Part shown: piece after piece, positions 1 to 10,110 of the stretch
Numbering within the stretch: position 1 is the stretch's first letter
Layout of the letters: each line of letters opens with the position of its first letter
DNA from: Rhodoferax sp.
GTDB lineage: Bacteria; Pseudomonadota; Gammaproteobacteria; Burkholderiales; Burkholderiaceae_C
Length of the DNA stretch: 64,000 nucleotides
Direction: 5' to 3'
Assembly: GCA_031291295.1 (NCBI GenBank)
Contig: JARLJI010000116.1
Span: 286,190 to 350,189 of the forward strand
Translations under genes and position numbers: made by a program
The notes under the pieces: generated by a model
Databases searched by the model: none
What the model was told of the DNA's origin: nothing
The model's input: the letters and a program-made list of their open reading frames with translations, nothing else

Positions 1-732
1 CTACCGCGCATCGCGGCAAGCCCGCTGCGCTACCTGTTCGGTCGGCGCGGCATGCTGGCATCGAACGCGGCCGAGGCCGGCGGGTTCATGCGCACGCTGC
101 CGGGGCTGGAGCGCCCCGACGTGCAGATGACCTTTTTGGTCGGCCTCAAGGGTACCGCCCGTACCATTCCGCGCGAGCACGGCTTTCTCGTGCTGGTACA
201 ACTGCTGAGGCCGCGCACGCGCGGCCATATCGAGCTGGCCTCGGCGAATCCGCAGGGCCGGCCGGTGATGCACCCTTGTTTCCTCGACGACCCGGCCGAC
301 GTGGCGACGCTGGTGCGCGGCTTGCGCGAGGCGCGGCGCATTTTCGGTGCGGCCGCGCTCGCGCGCTACGCCAGCGGCGAGATCGAGCCGGGCCTGCATG
401 CGTCCAGCGATGCGCAGCTCGAAGCCGCGATCCGCGCGCAGGTGACCACCGCCTACCACCCGGCGGGCACCTGCAGGATGGGGCCGGCGCACGACGCGAT
501 GGCGGTGGTCGATGCGCAATTGCGCGTGCACGGCATCGAAGGCCTGCGCGTGGCTGACGCCTCGGTCATGCCGAACATCATCGGCGGTAACACGAGCGCG
601 CCGGCCACCATGATCGGCGAGCGCGCGGCCGACTTCATCCTCGGGCGTCATTCCTTGCCGGCATCGGCATCGGCATCGGCGCCGGCGAACGCCCCGGTGC
701 CGCTGCAGAACGCCGAGCCGGCGCTGGCCTGA
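1..732 (+). CDS. GMC-family oxidoreductase (choline dehydrogenase-like), C-terminal part, truncated by window edge
   Basis: Frame +1 is open from base 1; C-terminal GMC motifs 'TTAYHPAGTCRMG' and 'LRVADASVMPNIIGGNTSAPATMIGERAAD'. Confidence 0.93.
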   Translation, partial: LPRIAASPLRYLFGRRGMLASNAAEAGGFMRTLPGLERPDVQMTFLVGLKGTARTIPREHGFLVLVQLLRPRTRGHIELASANPQGRPVMHPCFLDDPADVATLVRGLREARRIFGAAALARYASGEIEPGLHASSDAQLEAAIRAQVTTAYHPAGTCRMGPAHDAMAVVDAQLRVHGIEGLRVADASVMPNIIGGNTSAPATMIGERAADFILGRHSLPASASASAPANAPVPLQNAEPALA

Positions 733-771
733 GCGCGCCCGCGACCTCCCCCACACCCCAAGGAACCGAAC

Positions 772-2259
772 ATGACCACGACACCGAGCCTGCGCCCCGC
801 GTTTCTCGAAGGCAGCCCCAAGGGCCTCTTCATCGATGGCGCCGCCACGCCCGCCGCATCCGGCAAGACCTTCCGTACGCTCAACCCGTCGACCGGCGAG
901 CTGCTTGCCGAAGTGGCCGAGGGCGATGCACACGATATCGACCGCGCTGTCGCCGCGGCGCGTCGCGCCTTCCAGGATGGGCCGTGGTCCCGCTTCAAGC
1001 CCTTCGACCGTCAGCAGCTGATGCTTAAGCTGGCCGACATCGTCGAGCGCCACTACGACGAACTCGCAATGCTGGATTCGCTCGACATGGGCGGACCGAT
1101 CTCGCGCACCGTGCTCGGCCGGCGGCGGGCCGTCGGGCTGCTGCGCTTCTATGCCGGGCTGGCCACCTCGGGCCACGGCGAAACCATCGACAACTCCGCG
1201 GCTGGCGAGGTCTTCTCGTACACGCTAAAGGAGCCGGTCGGCGTGGTTGGCGCCATCAACCCGTGGAACGGGCCGATCGGCCTCGCGATCTGGAAGCTGT
1301 GCCCGGTGCTCGCTTCGGGGTGCACGCTGGTGCTGAAACCGGCCGAGCAGGCGCCGTTGTCGCCCCTGCGGCTGGCCGAGCTGTGCATGGAGGCGGGCCT
1401 GCCGCCCGGGGTGTTCAACGTCGTCACCGGGCAGGGCGTCGCCGGCGCCGCGCTGGCCGAGCATCCGGGCGTCGACAAGATCGCATTCACCGGCTCGACC
1501 GAGGTCGGCCAGAAGATCATCCGCGCCTCAGCGTCCAACGTGAAGCGCGTGTCCCTCGAGCTCGGCGGTAAATCGCCCAACATCGTGTTCGCGGACGCCG
1601 ACCTCGACGCCGCGGTGCCCGGTGCCGCCATGGCGGTGTTCGCGAACTCGGGCCAGATCTGCAGCGCGGGCACGCGGCTCTACGTGCAGCGGCCGGTCTA
1701 CGAAGAGTTTGTCGAGCGCGTGGCGGCCTACGCGAAGACGCTGCGCGTAGGTAATGCACTCGATCCCGAGACGCAGCTCGGCCCGCTGGTGTCGGCCGCG
1801 CAGCTCGAACGCGTGACCAGCTACATGGCGTTGGGCAAGTCGCAGGGCGCGCGCGCCGCGGCGGGCGGCGAGCGCCTGACCGAGGGCGCGCTGGCGCAGG
1901 GCTACTTCGTGCCGCCGACCGTGTTTGCCGGCGTGAACGACGACATGCGCATCGCCCGCGAGGAGATCTTCGGCCCGGTGATCTCGGCGCTGCCCTTCGA
2001 CGACGTCGATGACGCCATCCGCCGCGGCAACGACACCACCTACGGCCTGGGCAGCGGCGTGTGGACGCGTAACGTCAACACCGCGCATCGCGTGGCCCGC
2101 GGCCTGCGCACCGGCACCGTGTGGGTCAACTGCTACCAGGTGATGGACCCGGCCGTGCCCTTCGGCGGCTACAAGATGAGCGGCTACGGCCGCGAGTCGG
2201 GCGCCGAGCACATGCAGGAGTACCTGCAGACCAAGGCGGTGTGGATCAAGACCGACTGA
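772..2259 (+). CDS. NAD(P)-dependent aldehyde dehydrogenase
   Basis: 'VSLELGGKSPNIVFADADLD', 'FANSGQICSAGTRLYV', 'EEIFGPVIS', 'PFGGYKMSGYGRE' motifs. Confidence 0.95.
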   Translation: MTTTPSLRPAFLEGSPKGLFIDGAATPAASGKTFRTLNPSTGELLAEVAEGDAHDIDRAVAAARRAFQDGPWSRFKPFDRQQLMLKLADIVERHYDELAMLDSLDMGGPISRTVLGRRRAVGLLRFYAGLATSGHGETIDNSAAGEVFSYTLKEPVGVVGAINPWNGPIGLAIWKLCPVLASGCTLVLKPAEQAPLSPLRLAELCMEAGLPPGVFNVVTGQGVAGAALAEHPGVDKIAFTGSTEVGQKIIRASASNVKRVSLELGGKSPNIVFADADLDAAVPGAAMAVFANSGQICSAGTRLYVQRPVYEEFVERVAAYAKTLRVGNALDPETQLGPLVSAAQLERVTSYMALGKSQGARAAAGGERLTEGALAQGYFVPPTVFAGVNDDMRIAREEIFGPVISALPFDDVDDAIRRGNDTTYGLGSGVWTRNVNTAHRVARGLRTGTVWVNCYQVMDPAVPFGGYKMSGYGRESGAEHMQEYLQTKAVWIKTD

Positions 2260-2272
2260 TGCGCCGCCGGCC

Positions 2273-3187
2273 GTGAACGATCGCATCCACGAGCTCGACG
2301 TGTTCCTGCGCGTCACCGAGGCGGTGAGCTTCTCGGCCGCGGCGCGCAGCCTCGACTGCAACCCCTCGACGGTCAGCAAGGTGATCCAGCGGCTGGAAGA
2401 CCGGCTGGGCGCGCGCCTGTTCGACCGCACCTCGCGCACCATGCACCTGACGCAGGAGGGCGAGCGCTTTCTCGAGGCGGCCCGCCGCGTGGTCGAGGCG
2501 ATCGAAGACGCCGAGCATGTGCTGGGCGAGCGCGGCGCCGAGTTGGGCGGCCTGCTGCGCATCAACAGTACGCTCGCGTTCGCGCAGTTCCACCTCGCGC
2601 CGTGGGTGGCGGAGTTCGTCGAGCGCCATCCGAAGCTGCGCCTGGAGTTCATGCTCACGGCCGCGCCCGTCGACCTGTTCGAGCACCAGATCGACATCTC
2701 CTTGCGCAGCGGCTACATCCCCGACTCGTCGCTGGTGGCACGGCGCATCGCGACCAGCCGCTGGTTCATCTGTGCCTCGCCGGCCTACCTGGCGCGCGCC
2801 GGCACGCCGCGCGAGCCGGTCGACTTGGAGCGCCACCAATGCTTGAACTTCCTCCCGGGCTCCTATCGCAGCAGTTGGCCGCTGCAGGGCGGGGCCGGCA
2901 AGGCCGGGCTGCAGCTGCGCGGCAGCGTCGATTCCAATTCTTCCGAGCTGCTGCGGCTGCTGGCGTGCCAGGGCCTGGGCATCGTGCGGCTGTCGGAGTT
3001 TGTGGTGGGCCACGACCTGGCCACTGGCGCGCTGGTGCCGGTGCTCGCCGACCTGCAGGACGGCGCCGAGGAGCCGGTTTTCGCGGTGTATGCGAGCAAG
3101 CGCAACATCAGCCCGCGGCTCAAGGCCTTCCTTGATTTCTTGGAAGAGAAGCTCAGCCCGGTGCCGCCTGCTCAGCCATCGGCCTGA
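2273..3187 (+). CDS. LysR-family transcriptional regulator (GTG start)
   Basis: N-terminal wHTH 'LDVFLRVTEAVSFSAAARSLDCNPSTVSKVIQRLEDRLGARLFDRTSRTMHLT' plus LysR substrate domain. Confidence 0.93.
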   Translation: MNDRIHELDVFLRVTEAVSFSAAARSLDCNPSTVSKVIQRLEDRLGARLFDRTSRTMHLTQEGERFLEAARRVVEAIEDAEHVLGERGAELGGLLRINSTLAFAQFHLAPWVAEFVERHPKLRLEFMLTAAPVDLFEHQIDISLRSGYIPDSSLVARRIATSRWFICASPAYLARAGTPREPVDLERHQCLNFLPGSYRSSWPLQGGAGKAGLQLRGSVDSNSSELLRLLACQGLGIVRLSEFVVGHDLATGALVPVLADLQDGAEEPVFAVYASKRNISPRLKAFLDFLEEKLSPVPPAQPSA

Positions 3188-4377
3188 GCGCGGCCGACGG
3201 CACCCGCGTCCTGCAGGTCCGCGATTTGCGCCGGGCTCATTTTTAACAGCTCCCCGAGGATGGCATGCGCATCGGCACCGAGCGCCGGCAGGTGCGCGCG
3301 CGGGCCGGCGTTGCCCTCGTTCATGCGGAACGGCGCGCCTGCGATGCTGAAGCGGCCGGCGCCGTCGTCCACCTCGCAGCGCGTGCCGCGCTCCGTCACC
3401 GAGGGGAGGCGCGAGGCTTCGGCCACGTCGAGGTAGCGGGAGCAGGGCACTTTGTGCGCATCCAGCAGGCGTTCGCATTCGGTCACGCTGAATTGCCCGG
3501 CCCACCCGTCGAGCTCGGCCAGGAAGGCGCTCCAGTACTGCTGGCGGCCACCGCCCGTGGCAAAGCGCGGGTCGGCCAACCACTCGCGGTGCCCGGTCGC
3601 CTCGCACAGCGCGGCGAAGTTGTCCTGCGTAGTAGGCGCCACCATCAGCCAGCCGTCGCGCGCGCGCGTCGGCTCGTAGACGAAGTGGCGCGGCTGCTCG
3701 GGAAACTGCGACTCCTGCAGCTCGCACACCAGTAGGCTCAGCATGGCGTCGAGCAGCGAGACATCGACCAGATCGCCGCGCCCCGTGCGCTGGCGCTGCA
3801 GCAGCGCGGACTGGATCGCGCCGAAGGCCAGCGAGCCGCCGAGCACGTCGGCCACGAAGATGCCGGTATTGGGTGGGCGCTCGCGGCCGGGCTGATAGCT
3901 GGCCGTGGCCCGGTCGAAGCCCGAAAGTGCATGCAGTGTCGGCGCGTAGGCGCCTTTTCCGTTGCCGCTGGCGCCCTGGCCGAAGCCCGAGATGGCGCAG
4001 TACACGAGCCGCGGGTTGATGGCCGACAGTGTGGGGTGGTCGAGGCCCAGCCGCTTCATCACGCCGGGGCGAAAGTTCTCGACCACCACGTCGACCTGTT
4101 TCACCAGTTCATGGAGCACGGCACGCGCGCCCGGCGACTTCAGGTCGAGCACCAGGCTGCGCTTGCCGCAGTTCAGTGCGGCGTAGTAGCTGCTCCTGCC
4201 GTCGCGAAACGGCGGCCGGTTGCGCGTCAGGTCGCCGTGCTTCGACTCGATCTTGATCACGTCGGCACCCAGGTCGGCCATCAGGCGCGTGCAGTAGGGG
4301 CCCGACATCACGAAGGTGAAGTCGAGCACGCGGATGCCGCTGAGCGCGCCCGGCGTGCCGGGAGAGAAGACGGGCAT
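3172..4377 (-). CDS. CaiB/BaiF family III CoA-transferase
   Basis: 'LSGIRVLDFTFVMSGPYCTRLMADLGADVIKIE', 'NCGKRSLVLDLKSPGAR', 'VENFRPGVMKRLGL'. Confidence 0.92.
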   Translation of the reverse strand: MPVFSPGTPGALSGIRVLDFTFVMSGPYCTRLMADLGADVIKIESKHGDLTRNRPPFRDGRSSYYAALNCGKRSLVLDLKSPGARAVLHELVKQVDVVVENFRPGVMKRLGLDHPTLSAINPRLVYCAISGFGQGASGNGKGAYAPTLHALSGFDRATASYQPGRERPPNTGIFVADVLGGSLAFGAIQSALLQRQRTGRGDLVDVSLLDAMLSLLVCELQESQFPEQPRHFVYEPTRARDGWLMVAPTTQDNFAALCEATGHREWLADPRFATGGGRQQYWSAFLAELDGWAGQFSVTECERLLDAHKVPCSRYLDVAEASRLPSVTERGTRCEVDDGAGRFSIAGAPFRMNEGNAGPRAHLPALGADAHAILGELLKMSPAQIADLQDAGAVGRAQADG

Positions 4378-4384
4378 GGCGGTC

Positions 4385-5539
4385 TCAGTGCAGGCCGAGC
4401 GCGCGGCGCGCGATCACCATACGCTGGATCTGGTTCGTGCCCTCGTAGATCTGCAGCACCTTGGCGTCGCGCATCATGCGCTCGACGTGGTTTCCGCGCA
4501 CATAGCCGTGGCCGCCCAGGATCTGCACCGCATCGGTCGTCACCTTCATCGCCATGTCGGTGCAGAAGCACTTCACCATCGAGGCCATCTCGGTCAGCCG
4601 TTCGAGCCGTCCGGCGTCGATGGCGCGGGTGCACTGATAGAGCAGGGCGCGGCCGGCCTCGATCTGCATGTGCATATCGGCCAGCATAAACTGCATGCCC
4701 TGGAACTCGCCGATCGCCTTGCCGAAGGCCTTGCGCTCCTTCGCGTAGGCCACCGCGATGTCGAAGGCGCCCTGCGCCACGCCGCAGGCGCTCGCCGCCA
4801 CGGTCGGCCGGTTCAGGTCGAGGATGTGCATGCACGAGGTGAAGCCCTTGCCTTCCTCGCCCATGCGGTTGTCGATCGGCACGCGCACGTTGTCGAAATG
4901 GATGTCGCTGTGCGGCGTGCCGCGCTGGCCCATCATCTTCTCGGTCTTGCCGAGCGTGATGCCGGGTCTCTTCATGTCGACGATGAAGCAGCTGATGTTG
5001 TCCACGCCGCGCTTGCCGCCGCTGTCGGTCCTGGCGAAGAGGGTGATGTAGGAGGCTAGCGGCGCCATCGTGATGAAGCACTTCTGGCCATTGATCACGT
5101 AGTGGTCGCCGTCGCGGACGGCCTTGGTGCGCATCGCGCCCACGTCGGAGCCCGCATGCGGCTCGGTGATGGCCACGGAGCTGACGATGCCGCCCTTCGC
5201 GACGATCGGCAGCCACTTGCGGCGCTGTTCTTCGGTGCCGAAATGCAGCAGCGGCAGCGTGAAGGAGATGGTGTTCTGGTTGATCAACTGCGCGCCGGTC
5301 ATCGAGGTGCGCGCCACCAGCTCTTTGGCCATGCAGGTGGTGGTTAGGTCCAGGCCCGGGCCGCCGTACTGCTCGGGCACCCGGGCCTGCATGAGGCCGA
5401 GCTCGCCGAAGATGGAGATCAAGTGCTTCGGGAAAGTCTCCGTCTCGTCCATTTCCTGGGCGATCGGGGCGATTTCCTTGTCGACGACGCGTTGCAGGCT
5501 GTCGAGCAGGGCGGCTTGAAGTTCGGTAAGTGGTTCCAT
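4385..5539 (-). CDS. acyl-CoA dehydrogenase
   Basis: 'ITEPHAGSDVGAMRTKA', C-terminal 'QILGGHGYVRGNHVERMMRDAKVLQIYEGTNQIQRMVIAR' with the canonical YEGT Glu. Confidence 0.95.
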   Translation of the reverse strand: MEPLTELQAALLDSLQRVVDKEIAPIAQEMDETETFPKHLISIFGELGLMQARVPEQYGGPGLDLTTTCMAKELVARTSMTGAQLINQNTISFTLPLLHFGTEEQRRKWLPIVAKGGIVSSVAITEPHAGSDVGAMRTKAVRDGDHYVINGQKCFITMAPLASYITLFARTDSGGKRGVDNISCFIVDMKRPGITLGKTEKMMGQRGTPHSDIHFDNVRVPIDNRMGEEGKGFTSCMHILDLNRPTVAASACGVAQGAFDIAVAYAKERKAFGKAIGEFQGMQFMLADMHMQIEAGRALLYQCTRAIDAGRLERLTEMASMVKCFCTDMAMKVTTDAVQILGGHGYVRGNHVERMMRDAKVLQIYEGTNQIQRMVIARRALGLH

Positions 5540-5907
5540 AGAGGCTGATGCTGCCGGCGCATGCGGCGCGACGGAAGTAGGCGCGGCAGAATATTAGGTG
5601 TGAAGCGCCGGCACAGCTGGCCCCGTCGGCACCGGCGAGGGCGAACCCGATTGACGCATGTCATACGGATATATAAGGTCTTTGAGGCATATCAAACTCA
5701 ACCCCTGGCCACAGGTGTAGCCCTAAACCTGCATGCGGGTCATTGCGGCGAAGACCCCCGTATTTACCATAGGTAGTACACATGCATATGATGATGTATG
5801 CTTATGTTCTGGGGGCGGCGTGGGGCCGCTACCCGCGTCACCCATCCTGGGCAAGCCATGACTCGATTGAACGCAGCGCGGGCCTCCTGCACAGGCCAGC
5901 GATACGC

Positions 5908-6774
5908 ATGAACCTGCCGAATGTAATTGGACGAAGTTTCGAACCTATCTTGCAGCGCTACGACTGGCGCGACTCGGCGCTGTACGCACTGGGCTTGGGC
6001 ATGGGCTCCGATCCGGTGGACGAAGACGAACTGTCTTACGTTTACGAGGGCCGCGAACAGTCCGTCGTGCCCAGCCAGTGCATGGTGCTCGGCTGGCCCG
6101 AGTTCTGGCATGCCGATCCAGCCGCCGGCATCGACTGGGTGAATATCCTGCATGGCGAAGAAAGCTTCGAGCTGCACAAGCCACTGCCGCTTACTGCGTT
6201 GATCCGCGCCACGCACCACATCCGTGCCGTCGTCGACAAGGGTGTCGGACGTGGCGCCCTGATCTATTTCGACACCGAGATCGCCGATGCGCAAACCGGC
6301 GATGCGCTGGCCACCTTGCGCGCAACACAGTTCCTGCGCGGCGATGGCGGTTGCGGCAACCATGGCGAGGCGCCGCCAGTCGTGCCCGCACTGCGCGATG
6401 GCGCCACGCCGAGCGCCGTCGCCGAATACCGCACCGCGCCGCAGGCCGCGCTGCTGTACCGCTTGGTCAGCCGCGACTACATGCCGATTCACGCCGACCC
6501 TGTCGTCGCGCGGCGCGCCGGCTTCGAGCGGCCGATCTCGCACGGGCTCAACACGATGGGCTTGGCGTGCCGCGCAATCCTGAAGCACTTCGGCCTGGGC
6601 CGGCCCGATCGGCTGCGATCGATGTTCGTGCGCTTCGCCCAGCCGGCGTATCCTGGCGAGACCATCCGCGTCGATTTGTTCGACGAGGGCGTCGATGTGC
6701 GTTTTCGTGCGCTGGCTGTCGAGCGGAATGTAATTGTGCTCGACCGCGGCCTGTGCCAGCTTGGCGAACACTGA
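5908..6774 (+). CDS. MaoC-type double-hotdog (R)-specific enoyl-CoA hydratase/dehydratase
   Basis: 'SRDYMPIHADPVVARRAGFERPISHGLNTMGLACRAIL' hydratase-2 motif; ATG at 5908 chosen over the upstream in-frame ATG at 5782. Confidence 0.85.
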   Translation: MNLPNVIGRSFEPILQRYDWRDSALYALGLGMGSDPVDEDELSYVYEGREQSVVPSQCMVLGWPEFWHADPAAGIDWVNILHGEESFELHKPLPLTALIRATHHIRAVVDKGVGRGALIYFDTEIADAQTGDALATLRATQFLRGDGGCGNHGEAPPVVPALRDGATPSAVAEYRTAPQAALLYRLVSRDYMPIHADPVVARRAGFERPISHGLNTMGLACRAILKHFGLGRPDRLRSMFVRFAQPAYPGETIRVDLFDEGVDVRFRALAVERNVIVLDRGLCQLGEH

Positions 6775-6785
6775 ACGGATTCCAC

Positions 6786-7658
6786 ATGGAGTTTTCAGAT
6801 ATCCTCACCATACCTCAGCTGGCCAATGCGCTTGCGCTGGCGTCGCTGCTTACGATCCTGGCCAGTGGACTGGCGCTTATTTTCGGCTTGCGCGACGTGA
6901 TGAATTTTGGTCACGGTGCGTTGTTCATGCTAGGTGCCTACTTGGGCTACACCTTCTCGGGTCTACTCAATTTCTGGATGGCGCTAGTGATCGTACCCTT
7001 GTTACTGGCGCTGCTGGGGGTCGTCTTTGAGTACGCGGCGATCAGGCCGCTGCAGAAGCGCTCGCAAATGGACGTGGCGCTCGTCACCTTCGGCCTGGCG
7101 ATGGTGCTCAGCCAGGTGGTGATCAAGATCTGGGGCACCGCGCCCTTGTCGGTGGAGGCGCCGGAATCGCTGGCCGGTTCCATCGACTTGTTTGGCCAGC
7201 GATATCCCACCTACCGGATTTTCCTGATCGCTGTGGGCTTCGGCACCTGCATGGCGCTCGCCGCGTGGTTGAAATTCACACGTTCCGGCATGCATGTGCG
7301 CGCCGTCAGCCAGCAGCCCATGGTCGCGCGCATGATGGGCGTCAACACCGATCGTCTGAGCCTGCTTGTCGTTTGCATGGGCACGGGCTTCGCCGGATTC
7401 GCCGGTGTATTGGCGGGGCCCTATCTTTCCGTCGACCCCGGAATGGGCGCCGGCATCTTGATTAGCTGTTTGATCGTGGTCGTCATCGGCGGCCTGGGCA
7501 GCATCGGCGGGGCCATCGCCGCGGCCGTGGTGTATGGCCTGATCCAGGTGATTGGCACACTCCTGTCGCCCACATTGGCTGTGACGGCGCCGTACCTGTT
7601 GTTGTTCTTTGTGCTGTTATGGCGGCCGCAAGGGTTCGGCCGCGGGAGGGTGGATTGA
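6786..7658 (+). CDS. branched-chain amino acid-type ABC transporter permease (LivH family)
   Basis: 'SGLALIFGLRDVMNFGHGALFMLGAYLGYTF', polytopic; overlaps the next gene by ATGA. Confidence 0.93.
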   Translation: MEFSDILTIPQLANALALASLLTILASGLALIFGLRDVMNFGHGALFMLGAYLGYTFSGLLNFWMALVIVPLLLALLGVVFEYAAIRPLQKRSQMDVALVTFGLAMVLSQVVIKIWGTAPLSVEAPESLAGSIDLFGQRYPTYRIFLIAVGFGTCMALAAWLKFTRSGMHVRAVSQQPMVARMMGVNTDRLSLLVVCMGTGFAGFAGVLAGPYLSVDPGMGAGILISCLIVVVIGGLGSIGGAIAAAVVYGLIQVIGTLLSPTLAVTAPYLLLFFVLLWRPQGFGRGRVD

Positions 7659-8713
7659 TGTCTGCTATGCAAGAATTGACGGCGCAGGCGCGCACAATGT
7701 CCGGCGCGGCCAGTAGCAAGGCGCCCGACCTCCTAAAGCCTGCGCTCGTGGTTGCTGTGCTCATCGCGCTGGGCTTGTTCGTGCCGACAGTGCTCAAGAG
7801 CAGCTTCTATCTTGGGCTGCTGGTCAATGCTATCTTGCTGGGGATCGCGGCTGTCTCGATCGGCTTTCTGGCGCACCAGAGCGGGCTTATGATGTTCGGC
7901 GCAGCGGCCTTCACCGGCGGCGCCACCTACCTGTTCGCCATCTCGGTCACGCGGTTCGGCTGGAATGCGATGACGGCCGCCGCCTTCGCGCTGCTGGCGG
8001 CCACGCTGCTGGCGGCCCTGATCGGTGCGCTGGTCGTGCGTACCCGGCCCTTGCCGTTTGCCATGCTGACGCTGGCATTGGCGCAGATGCTGCGCTCGCT
8101 GGTGATGATCACCGAGTTCCGGCCGGTGACCGGCGGCGACGACGGACTGGCGCTCAGCTTCGGCGGCACCTTCTTCGGTCTGACGCAGGCGCAATTATCC
8201 AAGCCCGAGATGTTCTGGCCGGTCGCATGGCTGGCGCTGTGCGGTGTGATGCTGCTAGCCTGGGGCGTCGGGCGTTCGCGCACCGGCCGCGTGCTGCGCG
8301 CCATTCGCGCGAACGAGGAGCGTATGCGCTTTTCCGGCTTTAATACCTACGTGCCACGCATCATTGCATTCACTCTGGCCGGCTTCATCGCCGCCGTTTC
8401 CGGTGTGCTGACCGGGTTGTACACCGCGTTCGCGTCGCCCGAGTTGCTGGATTTCGTGACCGGCGGAAATGCGCTGGTGTCGACGCTGGTCGGCGGCGTC
8501 GGCAGCGTCAGCGGCCCGGTGCTGGGCGCGCTGCTGTATGTAATCGGACAAGACCAGTTCGGCGCCACCGGGAACCTCGAACTGCTGACGGGCGTAGCCG
8601 TCGTGCTGGTGATCGTCACATTTCCCGAGGGCGCCATGGGCGCCATCCGCAATACCATCGCCCGCTTCGGCACGCGCTTACCAGCCAATGGGGGCAACGA
8701 TGCTGCGCATTGA
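7658..8713 (+). CDS. branched-chain amino acid-type ABC transporter permease (LivM family)
   Basis: Hydrophobic; 'IGFLAHQSGLMMFGAAAFTGGATYL', 'GRSRTGRVLRAIRANEERMRFSGFN' LivM motif. Confidence 0.93.
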   Translation: MSAMQELTAQARTMSGAASSKAPDLLKPALVVAVLIALGLFVPTVLKSSFYLGLLVNAILLGIAAVSIGFLAHQSGLMMFGAAAFTGGATYLFAISVTRFGWNAMTAAAFALLAATLLAALIGALVVRTRPLPFAMLTLALAQMLRSLVMITEFRPVTGGDDGLALSFGGTFFGLTQAQLSKPEMFWPVAWLALCGVMLLAWGVGRSRTGRVLRAIRANEERMRFSGFNTYVPRIIAFTLAGFIAAVSGVLTGLYTAFASPELLDFVTGGNALVSTLVGGVGSVSGPVLGALLYVIGQDQFGATGNLELLTGVAVVLVIVTFPEGAMGAIRNTIARFGTRLPANGGNDAAH

Positions 8714-9398
8714 AGACTTGAGCGTTTCCTACGGCAGTGTCAAGGCACTCGAGGGCATCACTCTCGAGGTAGCCGAGCGCGGCGTACTGCACGGCGTGAT
8801 CGGCCCGAACGGCGCCGGGAAATCGACCTTAATGGATGCCATCACCGGCCGGCGCAAGCCGACCCGCGGGCGCGTCTTTATCAACGGCCAGGACATCACC
8901 CACCAGTCGGTCGTGCAACGGCGCCGGCTCGGTATGTCGCGATCGTTCCAGCGCACCAGTATCTTCCCCGGCATCAGCGTGGGCGAACAGTTGGAACTGG
9001 TGGCCTCGCAGCTCGGTGAGGCCGATCTGCAAGGCATCGTCGACACGCTGGAACTCGGGCCCGTGTACCACGAGATCGCCGACAGCATTGCCTATGGCGA
9101 CCAGCGGCGCGTGGACATCGCGCTGGCGCTGGTCGGCCGGCCGACATTGATGCTTTTGGACGAACCCGCCGCCGGCCTGTCGACCACCGAGACCATCGGC
9201 CTGTTCGAACATCTGTCCACCGTGGTGCGCAAGCGCAACGTCACCGCGCTGGTGGTCGAGCACGATGTCGATGCGGTGTTTCGCTTCTGCGACACCATCA
9301 TCGCGCTCGATCTCGGACGGTTGCTGGCCAATGGCTCGCCGGCCGAAGTGCGCAGCAATCCGAAGGTGATCGCCGCCTACCTGGGGACAGCGGCATGA
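8700..9398 (+). CDS. ABC transporter ATP-binding protein (LivG family)
   Basis: Walker A 'GPNGAGKST', Walker B 'LMLLDEPAAGLS', H-loop 'VVEHDVDAVF'. Confidence 0.93.
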   Translation: MLRIEDLSVSYGSVKALEGITLEVAERGVLHGVIGPNGAGKSTLMDAITGRRKPTRGRVFINGQDITHQSVVQRRRLGMSRSFQRTSIFPGISVGEQLELVASQLGEADLQGIVDTLELGPVYHEIADSIAYGDQRRVDIALALVGRPTLMLLDEPAAGLSTTETIGLFEHLSTVVRKRNVTALVVEHDVDAVFRFCDTIIALDLGRLLANGSPAEVRSNPKVIAAYLGTAA

Positions 9399-10090
9399 GC
9401 TTCATTCACGTCAAGGGCCTGCGCGCAGGCTACGGTAAATCGGTGGTACTGCGCGAGGTCGACCTCGAGGTCGAGGAGGGCGAAGCGGTCGCTGTGGTCG
9501 GCAAGAACGGCGCCGGCAAGTCGACCTTGCTGCAATCCTTCTTCGGCGGGACCACAATCAGCGGCGGCAGCATCGAAGTCGGCGGCGTCGCGTTGCAGAA
9601 GCTGCCGGCCTACCGCGCCGCCATGCAGGGGGTCACGCTGTCGCCGCAGGGCCGGATGATCCTGCCGCACCTGACGGTCGGTGAGAACCTGCTGCTGGGC
9701 GCCGCCAGCAAGCGCAAGGGGCACTGGACGGTCGATTTGGTCCACAAGCTGTTTCCGGTCCTGCGCGAGCGCCGCGACCGCATGGGCAACGAACTGAGCG
9801 GCGGGCAGCAGCAGATGCTGGCGGTCGGCAGGGCGCTGCTGGGCAACCCGCGCGTGCTCCTGCTCGACGAACCGTCGGAAGGGCTGTCACCGGTGCTGGT
9901 GGACGACCTGGCACGCGTGTTCAACGAGATCCGCGCCGCCGGCACTGGTGTGCTGATGGTCGAGCAGCACCTGAACCTGGTGCGCCGCGTCAGCCAACGC
10001 TTTGTCGTGATGGCCAAGGGCGAAATCATCGACTGCGGGCGCACTGAGGATATCGATTCGGAGCAGCATCGCGCCGCGTTGGCTTTTTGA
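9395..10090 (+). CDS. ABC transporter ATP-binding protein (LivF family)
   Basis: 'GKNGAGKSTLLQSFFG', 'LSGGQQQMLAVGRALLGNPRVLLLDEPSEGLSPVLVDDL'. Confidence 0.94.
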   Translation: MSFIHVKGLRAGYGKSVVLREVDLEVEEGEAVAVVGKNGAGKSTLLQSFFGGTTISGGSIEVGGVALQKLPAYRAAMQGVTLSPQGRMILPHLTVGENLLLGAASKRKGHWTVDLVHKLFPVLRERRDRMGNELSGGQQQMLAVGRALLGNPRVLLLDEPSEGLSPVLVDDLARVFNEIRAAGTGVLMVEQHLNLVRRVSQRFVVMAKGEIIDCGRTEDIDSEQHRAALAF

Positions 10091-10110
10091 CCACAGAAAT
10101 GGAGACTTGT

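Noticed and set aside
1-1176. Long minus-strand ORF (391 aa) opposite GMC/ALDH genes
   Set aside because: Arg/His/Gly-rich shadow [11 protein letters not shown] with no family motifs; the plus strand carries clear GMC and aldehyde dehydrogenase motifs.
1528-3727. Overlapping minus-strand ORFs 1528-2697 and 2246-3727
   Set aside because: Antisense to well-supported ALDH, LysR and (in a different frame) CaiB genes; typical high-GC shadow ORFs.
4308-5216. 302-aa alternative-frame ORF within the acyl-CoA dehydrogenase
   Set aside because: Same strand, wrong frame; its composition is a frame-shifted image of the ACAD.
6078-6785. N-terminal part of the 526-aa ORF 6078-7658 as a possible fusion to LivH
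   Set aside because: Residues before 'MEFSDILTIPQ' are an out-of-frame reading of the MaoC gene; the real LivH start is at 6786.
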